Counted from the first letter of the stretch, positions 48,831 through 60,849 are shown. The stretch: 64,000 bases of DNA from Halichoerus grypus (GCF_964656455.1 NC_135715.1:166314437-166378436), one strand, 5' to 3'. Numbers and translations are program-made. The notes: generated by a model not told the origin, from the letters alone.

Positions 48831-51039
48831 AATAACAAACTCCATTCAACTTAAGTTATAGGGAAGGAAAACAGAAAGAGAGGCCATTTCTGTTTTGGAA
48901 AACAAAACAAAATGGTATTGTCCTGATGTTCCGAGTACCAACACATAAAATTCAACCTGACACTTCGCATAAAATCATACTTGGTACAATACAAAGTTTT
49001 CTATGATATGGTTTATAGCATCAAAAAACTTCCAACCTAATGCAGAAGATGGATATATAAGCAATTACCTATAATGCACAGAATTAAATATGCTGTGAAA
49101 ACATACAGTGAAGTGAAAAAAAAAGAATTTTAATTGAAAAAAAATATAGAAAGGTCTCAAGGAGGCCATGGCATTTGGATCGGTCCTTGAAAGATAATGG
49201 TGGATTCTGAAAAGTGAAAAAGGCCGGGAACGTATTCTGGAAGAAGAGAAAGCATGAGCAAAGGCTCAGGAACTTGAAAGGACATGGCACATTAAAAAAT
49301 GGCACATAGGTAGGGTGATAGAAGGTGCGAGTGATAAGTCTGGGAAGATACCTGCATGCTTTATAAAACTTAACACTTGATTTTGTAAAGAATGGGGAAC
49401 CGTGATTCGTTTTTGAGAACACAGTATGAACAGATTTGTGTTTTAAGAAGGTAACTCTAGCAGTTTGTGAAATTAGTAACTATAGTTCTCCTTAGCCAAG
49501 AAAGATAAACTATAGTAACAGAGCAATCACAAAAAACATCAGAAACTTCATTTTCAGAGTTCTCATATAGAAATGTTAGAATCAGGATATCGGCTGTTGA
49601 TAAGGGGTGTTGGGTTTCCAATAGCTGCCACAGACCAACATTCAATAATGTAACCAGTGGAAACTATACAACCATATAAAATCAACTTTCTGTGACCTAT
49701 TTTAGCAACTTCTTTGTACTGACTAATCTTGCTGAAGGGTGAATCATAAATTCAGCAAGAGACCATGTCCTGGTGACCTCACTTGTTCTAAGCCTGCAGG
49801 AATATTCCCACCTCTATTGGCTCCAAGGCTTTTCAGAAACATCATAATTGAAAAAGCAGTCATTTTAGTATAAGTCCCAAATTTGGCTTTTTTTTTTTTT
49901 TTTTAAGTGAAAGATGGGGAAAAAGGGAATGGAAAGAGAGTAACATAAAACTCAAGATAAAGAAACCATACTGCCATGGTCTTTCTAGCTCTAAAGAAAA
50001 TCTCTGCTTGAGACCTTCTCCTAAAGTACTTAGAACAAGAAGATAGAGGCATAGAAATGGTACCAGGTCACTAGAGAGTGAAACCAACTGAAACAAAAGC
50101 TAGTTGACCACTGCCCTTGCCAAGCACATGAAAATGTGAACACAGTCAGGGAGGATAAAGGAAGTCAGGTTCGGCAGTCCATTGAGTTTCAGAGCTCCAC
50201 AGCTAATGCAAAGGATTTCTTAAAAAAAAAAAAAAAAAGATTTTAAAAATTGCAACCACAGCAGTTCACCCAAAAGTAGAGTTAGTTACAAGGCACACAG
50301 AAATTCTTCAACCATACCCATATTTCCATGACGACTTTCCATTACCGATTTACCGATCTGACTATAGTTAATTAGCTCCCATACAACCAAGAAGCAGGGT
50401 CAGTTCAAATATATCCTAAAATGATACAATTTTAGATTTGGGAGGATCTTAGAGACAACTTAACCTGCTTCACTAGGTTTTTAAATCAAAAGCAACAGAC
50501 GAGTCATTTTTCCAAACCCACACGGTGAGTCCTAATTGAGTGTTCTTTCCACACACCCCCACCTTCCTCTATCACGTGTATACGTTTATAGGTGTAAGTA
50601 TGTGTGTATGTGTGATCTGTTTTTCATATTGATAACATACCTAGCGTCCACATGTTTATATGACTTTCTATGTTCTTACCTTAATTCATATTTACATTTG
50701 GATTATAATTCTATGATGTTAGGACCCTCTCTTCCGATCTCATGGGAAATTCCAGGCTGCCTATGGCTGTATTATTACTCACTGAACAAGAACAGGATGA
50801 CAGTGATATAAAGGGGAAAGGGTTGGTCAAGAGCATGTCTGTACAGAACTCAGACTAGTGCCAGGACTAGCAATGATCCGTTCTGGCAGGAGCTAAGTTT
50901 AGGAACTTCCCCCAGGGCTAGCTCCCTGTCACACCTTGCTACGGGCTGCCCAGGGCATGGCAGGAAGGAAAAGAGCTGACCATGGGGAAGCTTTGTCTCC
51001 ACTACCTGTCTTGAGAATTTTTAGAAACAACTGCCTCTG

Positions 51040-51181
51040 ATGTGAAGTGATGGATGTGCTAACTAACTAGACAGGGGGAATCCTTCCACAACGTACATGT
51101 ATATCAAATCATTACAACATACACTTTAAATGCCTTCCAACTTTGTCAATTATACTTCAATAAAGCTGGGGGAGAAAAAAC
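51040..51181 (+). mobile_element. L1 3' end relic
   Basis: GATGGATGTGCTAACTAACT, then CATGTATATCAAATCATTAC and TCAATTATACTTCAATAAAG with a short A-run: the last 140 bases of an L1 3' UTR, same type as at 22722-23425. Confidence 0.75.
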
Positions 51182-51894
51182 CTGTCTCTGTTTCCGTCTT
51201 GCCTTAGATCTAGTGCTTCCCAGTGATTCGTGACCTAACCTTTTCAACATCACTATCCCACGCTCAGATAGTGCAGACAGTCTTAACTGGGCTGGGTTCA
51301 AGCCACACTCCATCAGCCTGGTAGGACCCACTGACTCTACCCTTCATCTACCTAGCACTGGCAACATTCCTTTGTAAGAAGCCTGTCCTGGGTCTATCTC
51401 TGCCTGAGGCAATAAAACTTACAGAATACATTCATTCATAGGCTTCTAAGTAAGACTGAAAAAGGCAGCCGAAAGATGGAACAACACCCCAAAGCCCTCT
51501 TTCCACAGTAACAAATCCGTGGCGTCAGTTCACTTAAGCGCTTCTGTACAGTGAGCATTCAAGAGTATGAAGGGCAAAGTTACAGTCCTCCTTTTGTGGG
51601 CTCACTGGTCCCCTAAAGAACGGCGGCCAGCTCAGCACTGTCCATGTATTTTAGTGAATACGTTAAATGCAAAAAACAATCCTTGTTTAGCTAGGCTGCT
51701 TTGTGTGTCTCAGTTTTTCCAGGTTTGGTGATCTCCTGAGGGATTAATTTTAGTTCGATGAACATCATCCAGGTCTGTCTCTTCCACACCACTTCCCACC
51801 CTCTACACCCACAGGGCCTGATTACTAATAAGGCTTTCAAAGTAGAGGGTTCTGGAGACTGAGAACTATTGGCTTCCAAGGTAAGGGTACAGCT

Positions 51895-52130
51895 CCAGCT
51901 TAGTGGTTAAGAGCGTGGACTCTGGAGAGAGACTGCCCAAGTTCAAATCAAGGATCCACTTAGTACCAGCTATGGGACTCTAAGCATATTACTTAAGCTC
52001 TCTGTGCCTCAGGTTTCACCATCCCCAAAATGGGGTCAGTAAAAATATCTACATCACGGGAGTATTATATGAATTAAATAAGCTACTACTTGTAAGGAAC
52101 TTAAAATAGTCAGTGCACAGTATTTGGTAC
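51895..52130 (+). mobile_element. MIR relic, plus strand, nearly complete
   Basis: TTAGTGGTTAAGAGCGTGGA at left, CTCTCTGTGCCTCAGGTTTC in the core, AGTCAGTGCACAGTATTTGG at right. Confidence 0.85.
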
Positions 52131-52388
52131 TGCCACCATTTTCCCCTCCTCTTCCCGCCTGGGCTCTCTCACCCCGAGGGCAAACACACTGGGTGCTCGG
52201 GTGCGGCTCTGATAGTGACAAGTAGGCTGTCAGTCTGTTTGATGTATTCTGCTCTCATACATCCCGAGCAAGAAGCTAGGAAAGAAATGACCTTCAAATC
52301 CAAAGCAATAATCTTTTTTAAAGAAACACTATCAGGGAACCAGGAAGAGTTGAGGAGTGATGCAGAATTACTTCAAAATTACTTCAAA

Positions 52389-52597
52389 ATTGGGAGCCTG
52401 GGTGGCTCAGTCGTTAAGCGTCTGCCTTCGGCTCAGGTCATGATCCCAGGGTCCTGGGATCGAGTCCCACATCGGGCTCCCTGCTTGGCAGGAAGCCTGC
52501 TTCTCCCTCTCCCCCCACCCCCGCTTGTGTTCCTGCTCTCCCTATCTCTCTCTCTCTGTCAAATAAATAATTAAAAAAAAAAAATCTAAAAAAAAAA
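52389..52597 (+). mobile_element. CAN-SINE, plus strand, with an unusually long and self-repetitive target duplication
   Basis: Head gggagcctgggtggctcag, CT tract and interrupted A-rich tail. The duplication at 52366-52388 and 52598-52620 is 23 bp, and itself contains two copies of ATTACTTCAAA. Confidence 0.94.
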
Positions 52598-53365
52598 AAT
52601 TACTTCAAAATTACTTCAAATGATTGCCAACTTCAGAAAGACTAAAGGGCAAAGCCTAATTATCGCACGAGGCTTTGTGCTCACCAAGCAGCAGTCAGAT
52701 TCTTCCAGAAAGGGGAATCCTAACTGTACCTAGGCAACCGGGGAGTCTGAGAGGTATCTAGATACCCCTCCAAGGCCAGGGCAACATGCTGCCAACACGA
52801 GGGGCCACTTTATAAGCCATATCTGTTTGATTTTCTCTTATCACAAGGCTAGTGCAGGGCAGCCTTTGAGATGAAAGCAAATCTTCATTTTTCACTGCTG
52901 CTAAAGAGCTTCACAGAGAGGATGTGCAAGGTATGAAATGCTAGATGATGGCGCGAGGCCCTCAGAAAAGAGGGTGGAGGTTTTTTTTTCTAGAAAGACG
53001 AAAACTGGCTAAAGAAGTTATTGTTGTTAATTTAGCAGCTTATCATAATTACATTCATTTCACATTTTAAACAATTTTTTTGAGCATAAACTATGTTCAG
53101 AGCACCATGTTGAGGATAAAACAATGGGTAATAAACAGTCCCTTTCTCAGTGACAAGATAGTAAACAGCTGATCACAAATCAGTGAGAGAGGGAATGAAT
53201 GGTTCACTTCCCACTAACAAACCCGTTCATAATATGAGAAAGCACACTTCAGGAAGGCCAATTTAAGAAATACTTACTGTGAGGCCCTTTTATAAAAGTC
53301 TATGCGAGAGTAAAGTAGAAGTGATTGGAAGTGTCGCTTTGATTCTCATTGATGAGTTTCAAATT

Positions 53366-53579
53366 CATTTATTTTTATTTTTTTTAAAGATTTTATTTAC
53401 TTATTTGAAAGAGTGAGAGAGAGAGAGAGTAAGCACGAGTAGGGGGGAGGAACAGGAGGAGAGGGAGAAGAAGACCCCCTGCTGAGTAGGGAGCCCAATG
53501 CGGGGCTCGATCCAGGATCACCAAATCATGACCTAAGCCAAAGGCAGATGCTTAACCGACTGAGCCACCCAGGTGCCCC
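53366..53579 (-). mobile_element. CAN-SINE, minus strand
   Basis: Duplication GATGAGTTTCAAATT at 53351-53365 and 53580-53594. Poly(T)/AT-rich end at left, head caggtgcccc at right. Confidence 0.95.
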
Positions 53580-53899
53580 GATGAGTTTCAAATTTAATTA
53601 ATAATAGTAATATCATTAAATGTTTAAGATATCTAAAAGAAAATGCTGTGGGAAATGAAGACATGGTTTGTCACACCTCACAGAATTCATGTGCATATGT
53701 ACTGTGCATGAAGTATGAGGAAAAAGAGAAATTCAGGGTCCCATACCATGAGGTCTGAACCAACCTCTCCCACCTTTTCCTCCCACTAGCCTCCATGGGA
53801 TCCTCTGCTCCCCCCTGCACCCCTCATCTCCTCACCTTGGTTCCAGCTGTAATCCTGACCGAGTGTCCTCTACCGCGACCCCCTTTCTGCATCTGAGTG

Positions 53900-54235
53900 T
53901 CTTTCCCGGTCCAGCTGAAACTCCATGAACTCTCATAAGCCCTTCCTAACAAACCCAGCACAGTGTCTTCTTCCTCTGTCCTCTCAGTCACTGTCACCTG
54001 CTCATTGAAATAAATCCCAACAATATAAAGTAAAACAAAACCCCCTCACAAATATTTCAGTTGACTTCTACTTCCTCTCACTTCTGGTGCCTTCCTGAGT
54101 GTTTGTTAGTGTCTGATCCCCTCGGCTTAAGTGAGAAGTTCTTTAAACCAAGGACGGTGTCTTTACACACCTTTAAACGCTTCCTAGCACAGGGCTATGC
54201 CCAGTGTGTGATCAGATGAACATCTACTGATGTGA
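53900..54235 (+). mobile_element. L2 3' part relic
   Basis: Diverged L2 with ACCAAGGACGGTGTCTTTAC and CCTAGCACAGGGCTATGCCC near the end. Confidence 0.55.
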
Positions 54236-54531
54236 ACAAGCAGTATCAAACTCTGTACAAAGGCAAATACTACATGAATTATGAGACTATGCAGATTCTT
54301 ACACACAAGATTAGAAAGGGAGAATTAACCACAGTCAACTTTTCACTCAGCACTTCTTATGAAGACACCAAGGCTGAGGCTTCAGGTAAAGTGTGAAAGC
54401 AAATGGAAGAGGGAGCTTAAGTAAGCAAAGCCGGACAGGGACACTGGAGAGTACACTTCCCCTGAGGTAAATGTAAGACAGACAAAGGAAAGTCAATGAT
54501 TGTTCAATAGCAGTCAGATATAAAAACATAC

Positions 54532-55129
54532 CAGTATTCCCTTGAGCATCTTCGACCTTATTTGGTGAGGATGACAGAAAAGCTGGCCTGGTGAAATGAG
54601 GGCCCCGAAGACACGGTTGCTGCTGCAGAGGCATGGTTTGGAGGACTAGCCTCCAGTCCACCTGGGTAATATCTGACCTTGACCGAGCATGCCCTGGCTT
54701 GAAAGTAGAGGTTTCATCCAATAAGTCATTGACGGAGCGAGGCCTGTCCCTCCGACGCGGACAGATGTTGAAAAAATTAAAGGTCGATGCTTCCTTTTGT
54801 TCCATCCACGAAAGATTATCTGGGGCTGTCCCCTTCTGAACCATAAACTGTTCTTTGGCAGGGAAGACATTTTGAGCTTTGGTTTCTAAGAGCCTGCTCT
54901 TACAGTGGTCCCAAATCAGGCCCCCCTTGCCCAGGGAGGCAACATTTCTGATAGCACCATTGTCTGTTATGTTAGTGAGGACCTCGTGCCCCACCAATTC
55001 AGGGACTTCCTGAATCCCATAAACCTCAGCTTGCTGCACAGCCTTTTCTAGCTTAGTATCAAAAGTACTAAAGAAATCCTCAGTAACTTCCAAGGCTGGG
55101 CTGATATCATCCACTTCCAAAGCTTCCAT
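54532..55129 (-). CDS. PLEKHM3: PLEKHM3, first coding exon (residues 1-199)
   Basis: PLEKHM3 is a scaffold protein with two PH domains and a C-terminal zinc-binding Rubicon-homology region; the family (PLEKHM1/2/3) acts in endolysosomal and signalling traffic, and M3 has been linked to AKT binding and muscle differentiation. The exon starts with [20 protein letters not shown], which I recognise as the PLEKHM3 N-terminus. The ATG (55129-55127) has G at -3 and +4, and an in-frame TGA at 55183-55181 lies 17 codons upstream, so this start is well supported. The region is acidic and probably unstructured. It carries an arginine/serine-rich stretch ([15 protein letters not shown], then [10 protein letters not shown]) that looks like a phosphorylation region, and a short QQQ run. 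The exon ends at 54532 before donor GTATGT, with one base of codon 200 (phase 1). The reading frame continues into the intron, but that part is not protein. Confidence 0.96.
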
Positions 55130-55396
55130 GTCACAGGCTCCAAGAGGCCTAAGGCTCCTCAGCTGGTTCAGGAAAGGGCTTCATGAACATTCATTCACCC
55201 AACAAAGAGAGGTGCGCTTCAGCAACTGAGTTCTGGAAACAACTGAAAGAAACCTTCTTCGACTGCCTAGAGCAGGCCAAGCACAAGGATAGTTGATGTT
55301 TTTTCAGTCATTAAGAGCATTTGCTAGTAGCTACTGGCCATTAGCAGAGGTGTGGGAAGACAAATGCTCCTTTGAGATCATTCTTCATTGAGATCT
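55130..55396 (-). other. PLEKHM3: PLEKHM3 5' UTR part of the start-codon exon (boundary inferred)
   Basis: Sequence upstream of the ATG that should belong to the same exon. Two acceptor candidates are visible on the minus strand. The stronger has a pyrimidine-rich tract ending TTATCTTTACAG, with AG at 55398-55397, so the exon would start at 55396. A weaker one ends GGTTTCTTTCAG (AG at 55244-55243), giving a start at 55242. I chose the longer version for its better tract, but only a transcript can decide. At least one untranslated exon and the promoter lie beyond position 64000. Confidence 0.45.
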
Positions 55397-56179
55397 CTGT
55401 AAAGATAACAGGAAGTGCTTGTCAAAGCAATGCCATGCAATCCTTAATTTCCTGGAAGAAAAGAAACAGCACAACATTGACACGTGGTTCACTGTATTCT
55501 ATAGTACATGAATCTGCCCAATGATTTCCCCATCTTTACATCTCTTCTATGTAGACATGCCCCGAGGTGGACAACACCTACACAGAAGTTCCACTGTCAA
55601 GAGTACACATCACTACCGGCTTTAGTGTTAGAACCTACACAGAGCCGGGTGGAACCCTTGATAAGGGGAATTAAGGTCAACAGCTTTTACTCATACAGAA
55701 AAGCCTTTGAGAACAGTTGTGAAAAGACAGTCCTGGCAAATCTCTGTAAAATGTTGACCTAAAATAGTAAGCAAAGAGACTAAGGATTCTGTGTCTGGGC
55801 CTACATCATAATCAATCTAAAAGTCACAAATACATGAGTCCTTTCACAAACTTTGAAAGTGCTGATGGTCTGTCAGGCTAAAAAGCGCAAGGGGGAAGGA
55901 CCCAGGGAGGCTCTGCCCTTTTATTAAACACCAAAATTATTGTGTTTGTGCTTCCCAGGCTTGGATTATGTAATACCTACTGAATGCCTCTGGACTTCAG
56001 AATTCCTCCAGTCAGCTTCAAAAAAAGGCTTCAGGCTCCAAACTCCCAGAGGTTTTGAGGACTGGCCGAGGAGTACAGGTCCAGCCTCAGGGCTGGGCAG
56101 AAAATACCCTTCATGAGCACTAACTCATTATCTCTGGGAAAGGCTAGATCTCCAAGGTCTAATTAGCACAGAACTTGAC

Positions 56180-56310
56180 AGTGATGCTATCCAATATGGT
56201 AGACACCAGCCATATACGACTATTTCCATTTCAATTTATAATAACAATCAAATAAAGTTTCTCAGTCACCCTATTACATTTCATGTGCTCAACAGTCACT
56301 TTCACCTTTG
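56180..56310. mobile_element. Diverged hAT-type relic
   Basis: GCTATCCAATATGGTAGACA at left and ATTTCATGTGCTCAACAGTC at right resemble the two halves of a common MER element with long inverted arms and an AT-rich middle. Confidence 0.5.
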
Positions 56311-56591
56311 TATGTGTACCCAAAAAATGAACAGAAAAACAAAACAACCATGCAAGGGGCTTTTTGCCCTTAATTACTTACAAGTACGTAAAATTAGGCA
56401 ATTAGCAACAGCTCTGCATGTCCCTGCAAAGGTTCATAGATGTGCTTTTTCTGTTAAAAACTGCATGATTTTATGGTTCATTAAAATCATTTTTAGCACT
56501 TAGGTCATTAACCATTACATTTAAATCAACAGTACCAATCCACATTGCTTAATATATGTAAATTAAACTAGTATATATAGCCCTTTATTTT

Positions 56592-56634
56592 TTTATTATT
56601 ATTATTTTTTATTATGTTATGTTAATCACCATAC
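56592..56634 (-). mobile_element. 43-bp L1 3'-end insertion
   Basis: Only the poly(T)/ATT-rich tail and about 20 bases of L1 3' end (TTATGTTAATCACCATAC) remain between a 16-bp duplication TATAGCCCTTTATTTT at 56576-56591 and 56635-56650. The same L1 terminus occurs in the longer copy at 31874-32112. Confidence 0.85.
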
Positions 56635-57954
56635 TATAGCCCTTTATTTTAAAATGTGTCAAGAGGTTTGCAGTTCACAGCAACTCTGTGGTTAACCTCT
56701 TGTGAAGTGATAATTACTATGAATTTGTCTACATTTTATATTTTGGTACTTATTATGTTAGCCCTTATGCAGTAAGGCACTGATTGACTTTTAGAGATAA
56801 ACATCAGTTATAATAGTTGCAAACAGGGTTTCTCTTCCTGTGTTTACAGTTAAGCCCTAAGCCTCTTGAATTGTGCAACAGGGTTTCACTACTTCTGTAA
56901 TTTTGAAACATGGGATTTTTAGTTTCATCTTCTACACCAGAGGTTATGGAAAAGAAATACATAATAAATCGTGAAACTTTTAGTTCTTTCTTTACTAAAA
57001 TTTCACATGAACATAATAAAGTGTAAGTGCTAAAAAAAGAAATAATGGGCACAAAATGGAGTCACTTGTGCGGAGCCCCACATCAGCAAATCGACTTATA
57101 CCTAACCTCAGCCTCAGTACTTTCTGCCTTTCCCAGGAATGTGACCTTTAACCAGTAAATCTGGAATTACCTGATCAGCGCTACTGAGGTAATCTGCCCC
57201 ATAGATCCCTACCCTCCCCCCAAAGGAAGGTGACCTTGCTTCTACCCCTTCCGCCTGTAAAAGACTTCCATTTTGTAGAGCTTTCTATTTACTAGATGGG
57301 ATGTCACCTGATTCACGAATTGCTGAATACAGCCAAACTTATCTTCAAGTTTACTTACTCAAATTTTGTTTTTTTAACATAAGTTTCCCATTTTATAGAC
57401 GAGGCACCAAGGTGCAGAGCAGTTAGTTATTCATCTAAGATTGTATTACTCATATTCCTTTCCTTACCCAGTGCTTAAAATTCAGTCTGTTATCATACTA
57501 GAAAGAGAGAGTAAATACCTTCAAAGTGATTCTTTCTTTCTTATTTTAAATCAAAATGTCTAGAAATATACTCTTTGTGCTCTCTGTTTAGGTATTCATA
57601 GGCTAGTTAGAAGCATACAACCATTGATGGCCATCACTGCTAGCTTGTGGAACACTGTTACCCCACACATCCTAAAACCATAGACTGTTAGACAAGGAAG
57701 GGAACTCTGAAGTCATCCTTCCAACTCCAACCTTTCACAGAAGGGGACACCGAGGCCAAGAGATTATGAGATCACATGGACACTTTTGTATGCATTAGGA
57801 AAGTCTTCAAAAGAAGGTGCCCTTTGAGTTGAGCCTAAGAAATTTAGAAGGTATTTGCCTGAATGGCTAGGAACAAATTAGAAAGAGTAAATTACTTTTT
57901 GATTAGCAAGAGATTTTCAAATTTATTATATGACTTTCCATAGGCAGTGTGGTG

Positions 57955-58045
57955 AGCAATATAGTGGAAAGGGTCTAAGCTCTAGAGTCAGTTCTGGTTC
58001 AACTCCTAATAGTCTCATATGAACTACGTGATTTGGGGCAAGATT
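57955..58045 (+). mobile_element. MIR 5' half relic
   Basis: AGTGGAAAGGGTCTAAGCTC through CTACGTGATTTGGGGCAAGA; the 3' half is missing. Confidence 0.55.
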
Positions 58046-58429
58046 TCCCTGACCCATACCCACTCCACCCCAAGTCCTTCTCTAGGCTAACCTCTCTTTC
58101 CCATTATAGGAATTTTGATTTTCACTATTTAGTGCTTTCCATTACCTCTGTTTGGAACTTACGCAGCTATTCCCCTTCCTTTCTGATAGAAATATGCATT
58201 TAGCCTTCTAATCATACCCTAAAAACCTCTACTCTTCTCTATGTGACCCAGCGTTTTCCTGTCTTCCTCTTCTTCCTCCACTCAGTTGCTCCGGTCTTTC
58301 AGTCCCACCGAGGTTTACCTTTTTGACTTCCAGTCCTGTCCACATTGCTGGAGGGGTTACTCCCTCTCTCTCTTTTGCCTATCTAATGCCAAATTATCCT
58401 TCAACCTAACATCAAGTGACAGACTTGTA

Positions 58430-58925
58430 TTCTCTAAAGATGGCCACAACAAATTCCACCCCACATGCTTTTCTGCAATGAGATCTTGTTATTCCTCCAT
58501 CAAGAACTGACTTTATTTTTCCACTCCCTTGAATCTGGGCAGGACTTGTGATGTTTTGATCAATAGAGTGTGGCAGAAATGATGCTGTGCCCATTTGAGG
58601 TACAGCCCTTACCTGGCCTGGCAGCTTCCTCTTCCTATCTCTTGGAGCTCTGAGCTGTTATCTAGGAAGTAAGGCTATCTGCTAGAAAGAGAGGTCACGT
58701 TGCAACAGGGAGGCACCAGGCAAGTGCGTGAAGAAGCCATCTTGGATGACAGCCAGTCAAGCTTGCAAAGGATTTCAGCCCCAGTCAGTATCTAACTGCA
58801 ACTCATAGGAGATCCCAACTGAGAACTGTCCAGATGAACCTGGTAGCCCAGACGGGTGAGAGGCAATAAATTGTTTTAAGACACTAAGTTTGGGAGTATT
58901 TTGTCACACAGCAACCAATAATCAG
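58430..58925 (+). mobile_element. MLT1-type LTR (ERVL-MaLR), solo
   Basis: Diverged LTR with the MaLR landmarks in order: GTGGCAGAAATGATGCTGTG, CCTGGCAGCTTCCTCTTCC, GAAGAAGCCATCTTGGATGA, and near the end GCAATAAATTGTTTTAAGACACT with the usual GCAACCAATAATCAGG close. No internal retroviral sequence is present. Confidence 0.8.
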
Positions 58926-59034
58926 GACTTGTCGCTTCCTCAGGGAAACACCCTCTGGTGTCCCACACTAGGTCAAATGTCCTTGTTTAAGTTTCCATGG
59001 CACTTGCATGTCTGTAAGTTACACACTTTACATT

Positions 59035-59155
59035 CGTAATTACCAGTTTCAGTGTCAATCAGCCCCTCTTAGGCAGCAACTGTGTCTATTTTGCTCACCC
59101 TTGGACCTCCAGAACACAGTTGCAGTTTAATAACTATTTTTTAAGTAAGTTAATG
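59035..59155 (+). mobile_element. L2 3' end relic
   Basis: TTAGGCAGCAACTGTGTCTA through AACACAGTTGCAGTTTAATA resembles the L2 terminal block. Confidence 0.5.
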
Positions 59156-59689
59156 AGTTATTTTTGAGTGGCTATCTTTGGGATTGTTAACATTGTTTCT
59201 TCTCCTCTTTCTCCTTTCCTGCCAGTGCCTGACTGACCACCTCTTACCACGTGACTATCTCCAGCAATAAACAGTAAAAATAGCCGCTGCTTTAAAAGTA
59301 AAAAAAGAAAAAAAAAATTAATGAATAAATAAATAAATAAATTACTCTTTAGTGTAATAAATGAATTGACAGACCAGTGTGAGAGGTCCAGCTCTTTGCC
59401 TGTATTTCCACAGTACAAATTAAATAGCTAAAAAGCATTATTGAGAGTTACAGTGATTTATTCATTCCATAAACATTTACTGAAGCAGCTACTGAGTTCT
59501 AAGCACAGGTGTTACTACAGTGAACAAAACAGATACAACTCCTGCTCTTGTGGAATTTACATTACTACAAGAGTAGTGGAAATCTGACCGTATGCCAGGC
59601 ACAGATCTAACTGCTTTCGCTGTCTTACTCTCATGGGTAAGGTGTGGCTGAGAAGGAGGTGCATTCTTCCATATCCTGTGTCAATCTGA

Positions 59690-59900
59690 TCCATCCCATC
59701 CCAAATCCCAGCCCTCTATGAAGTCTTTCCTGAGGACTCAGTCCTTTCAGGTCTCTTCCTTCCCTGAATGTCTAACCCATCACTGAACAAGTCAACTTTG
59801 TAAACCGGCTTTTTCCCCCCAATTAGACTATGAGCTTCTTGAGGGCAAGCCCCATCTTCACACCTGTGTCCCTGTTCCCACAAAACCAGAAAGTGCGTAC
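59690..59900 (+). mobile_element. L2 relic
   Basis: CTATGAAGTCTTTCCTGAGG followed by GACTATGAGCTTCTTGAGGG, in L2 order. Confidence 0.65.
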
Positions 59901-59974
59901 TTGCCTCTTGCCTTCCTCCCTCTCATGCAGCCTCCACATCTCTTCTCTTAACCCTTCAGAGTCTCCCCAGTAGA

Positions 59975-60152
59975 ACAAGAGTCAGCAAGCATGTTCTGTA
60001 AGGGGTAAGTAGCTTTGGCTTTAGGAGCCGTACAGTTACGTTGGCTACCACTCACCTCTACTGTTGTAGTGCAGAAGGCAGCCACAGACAATAGGGAAAT
60101 GAATGGGCTTGTCTGTGTCTGGTAAAACTTTACTGACAAAATAGGCTGACAA
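59975..60152 (+). mobile_element. hAT-Charlie-type relic
   Basis: Blocks AGAGTCAGCAAGCATGTTCT, CAGCCACAGACAATAGGGAA and AAAACTTTACTGACAAAATA match a common mammalian hAT element in order. I do not trust my memory of the exact family number. Confidence 0.7.
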
Positions 60153-60154
60153 AC

Positions 60155-60775
60155 AGAACGTGGTGTATATCTGTACAACAGAATAGAATTCAGCCTTAAA
60201 AAAGCAAGGAAATGGGACGCCTGAGTGGCTCAGTTGGTTAAGCATCTGCCTTCAGCTCAGGTCATGATCCCAGAGCCCTGGGATCGAGTCCTGCATCTGG
60301 TTCCTTGCTACGTGGGGAGTCTGCTTCTCCCTCTGCCTCTGCTGCTCCCCCTGCTTGTGCTTGCTCTCTATCTCTCTGACAAATAAACAAAATCTTTAAA
60401 AATAAATAAAACTAAAAAAAAAAGGCAAGGAAATCCTGTCTGCTATCACATGAATGAACTGTGAGGACATCATGCCAAGTAAAATACGCCAGTCACAAAA
60501 ATACAAATGCTACACAAACCAATGTAGATGAGGAATCAAATGTAGTCTAACTCATAGAAACGGAAAGTAGAATGGTGGTTTACCAGGGGCTCAGGGGCTG
60601 GCAAAGAAGGAGGTGGTGTTTAAGGGGTATAGGTATTCAGATTTGCAAGATGAAAAAGTCCTGGAGATCTGTTTCACAGCAATGTGAATACACTTAACAC
60701 CACTGACACATAAAAATGGCTAAGATGATAAATTTTGTATGTGTTTTTTACCACAACTTAAAACAACAAAAACAA
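60155..60775 (+). mobile_element. L1 3' end relic split by a SINE
   Basis: GTATATCTGTACAACAGAAT leads into the SINE at 60214; after it come CACATGAATGAACTGTGAGG, GAAAGTAGAATGGTGGTTTA and a CACAACTTAAAA end. The halves join in register across the SINE. Confidence 0.75.
60214..60419 (+). mobile_element. CAN-SINE, plus strand, nested in an L1 3' end
   Basis: Duplication AAAAAGCAAGGAAAT (60199-60213) against AAAAGGCAAGGAAAT (60420-60434). It splits an L1 3' segment whose two halves read on continuously across the insertion. Confidence 0.94.
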
Positions 60776-60849
60776 CAGGCAGAGAGTCAGATTTTCTTGC
60801 GTGCAGTAGTTTCCTTGGAGATCTAGTCCAGCAAGGAAGGACTGCAGCT

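Larger units (their letters stand above)
39115..54531 (-). other. PLEKHM3: PLEKHM3 intron between the first and second coding exons (15,417 bp)
   Basis: Bounded by donor GTATGT at 54531 and acceptor TTCTAG at 39116-39115. Content: L2 3'-end relics (39690-40205, 45480-45895, 46690-46870, 53900-54235), a minus-strand L1 end (42260-42550), an old L1-type 3' segment (42690-43400), SINEs at 43583-43787, 52389-52597 and 53366-53579, MIRs (45003-45245, 48585-48830, 51895-52130) and an L1 3' end (51040-51181). The segment 44510-44765 looks like an old dispersed repeat with a conserved CATGAGGGCTCCACCCTCAT core, family not assigned. I see nothing in 40210-41820, 43850-44500, 46880-48580, 48830-51040 and 52620-53340 beyond poly(A)/poly(T) runs. 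Confidence 0.93.

Noticed and set aside
52113..52574. 153-residue plus-strand frame
   Set aside because: The C-terminal half is CAN-SINE sequence and the rest is intronic. Similar SINE-derived frames occur at 8043, 9814, 21215, 24186, 25747, 29435 and 43482.
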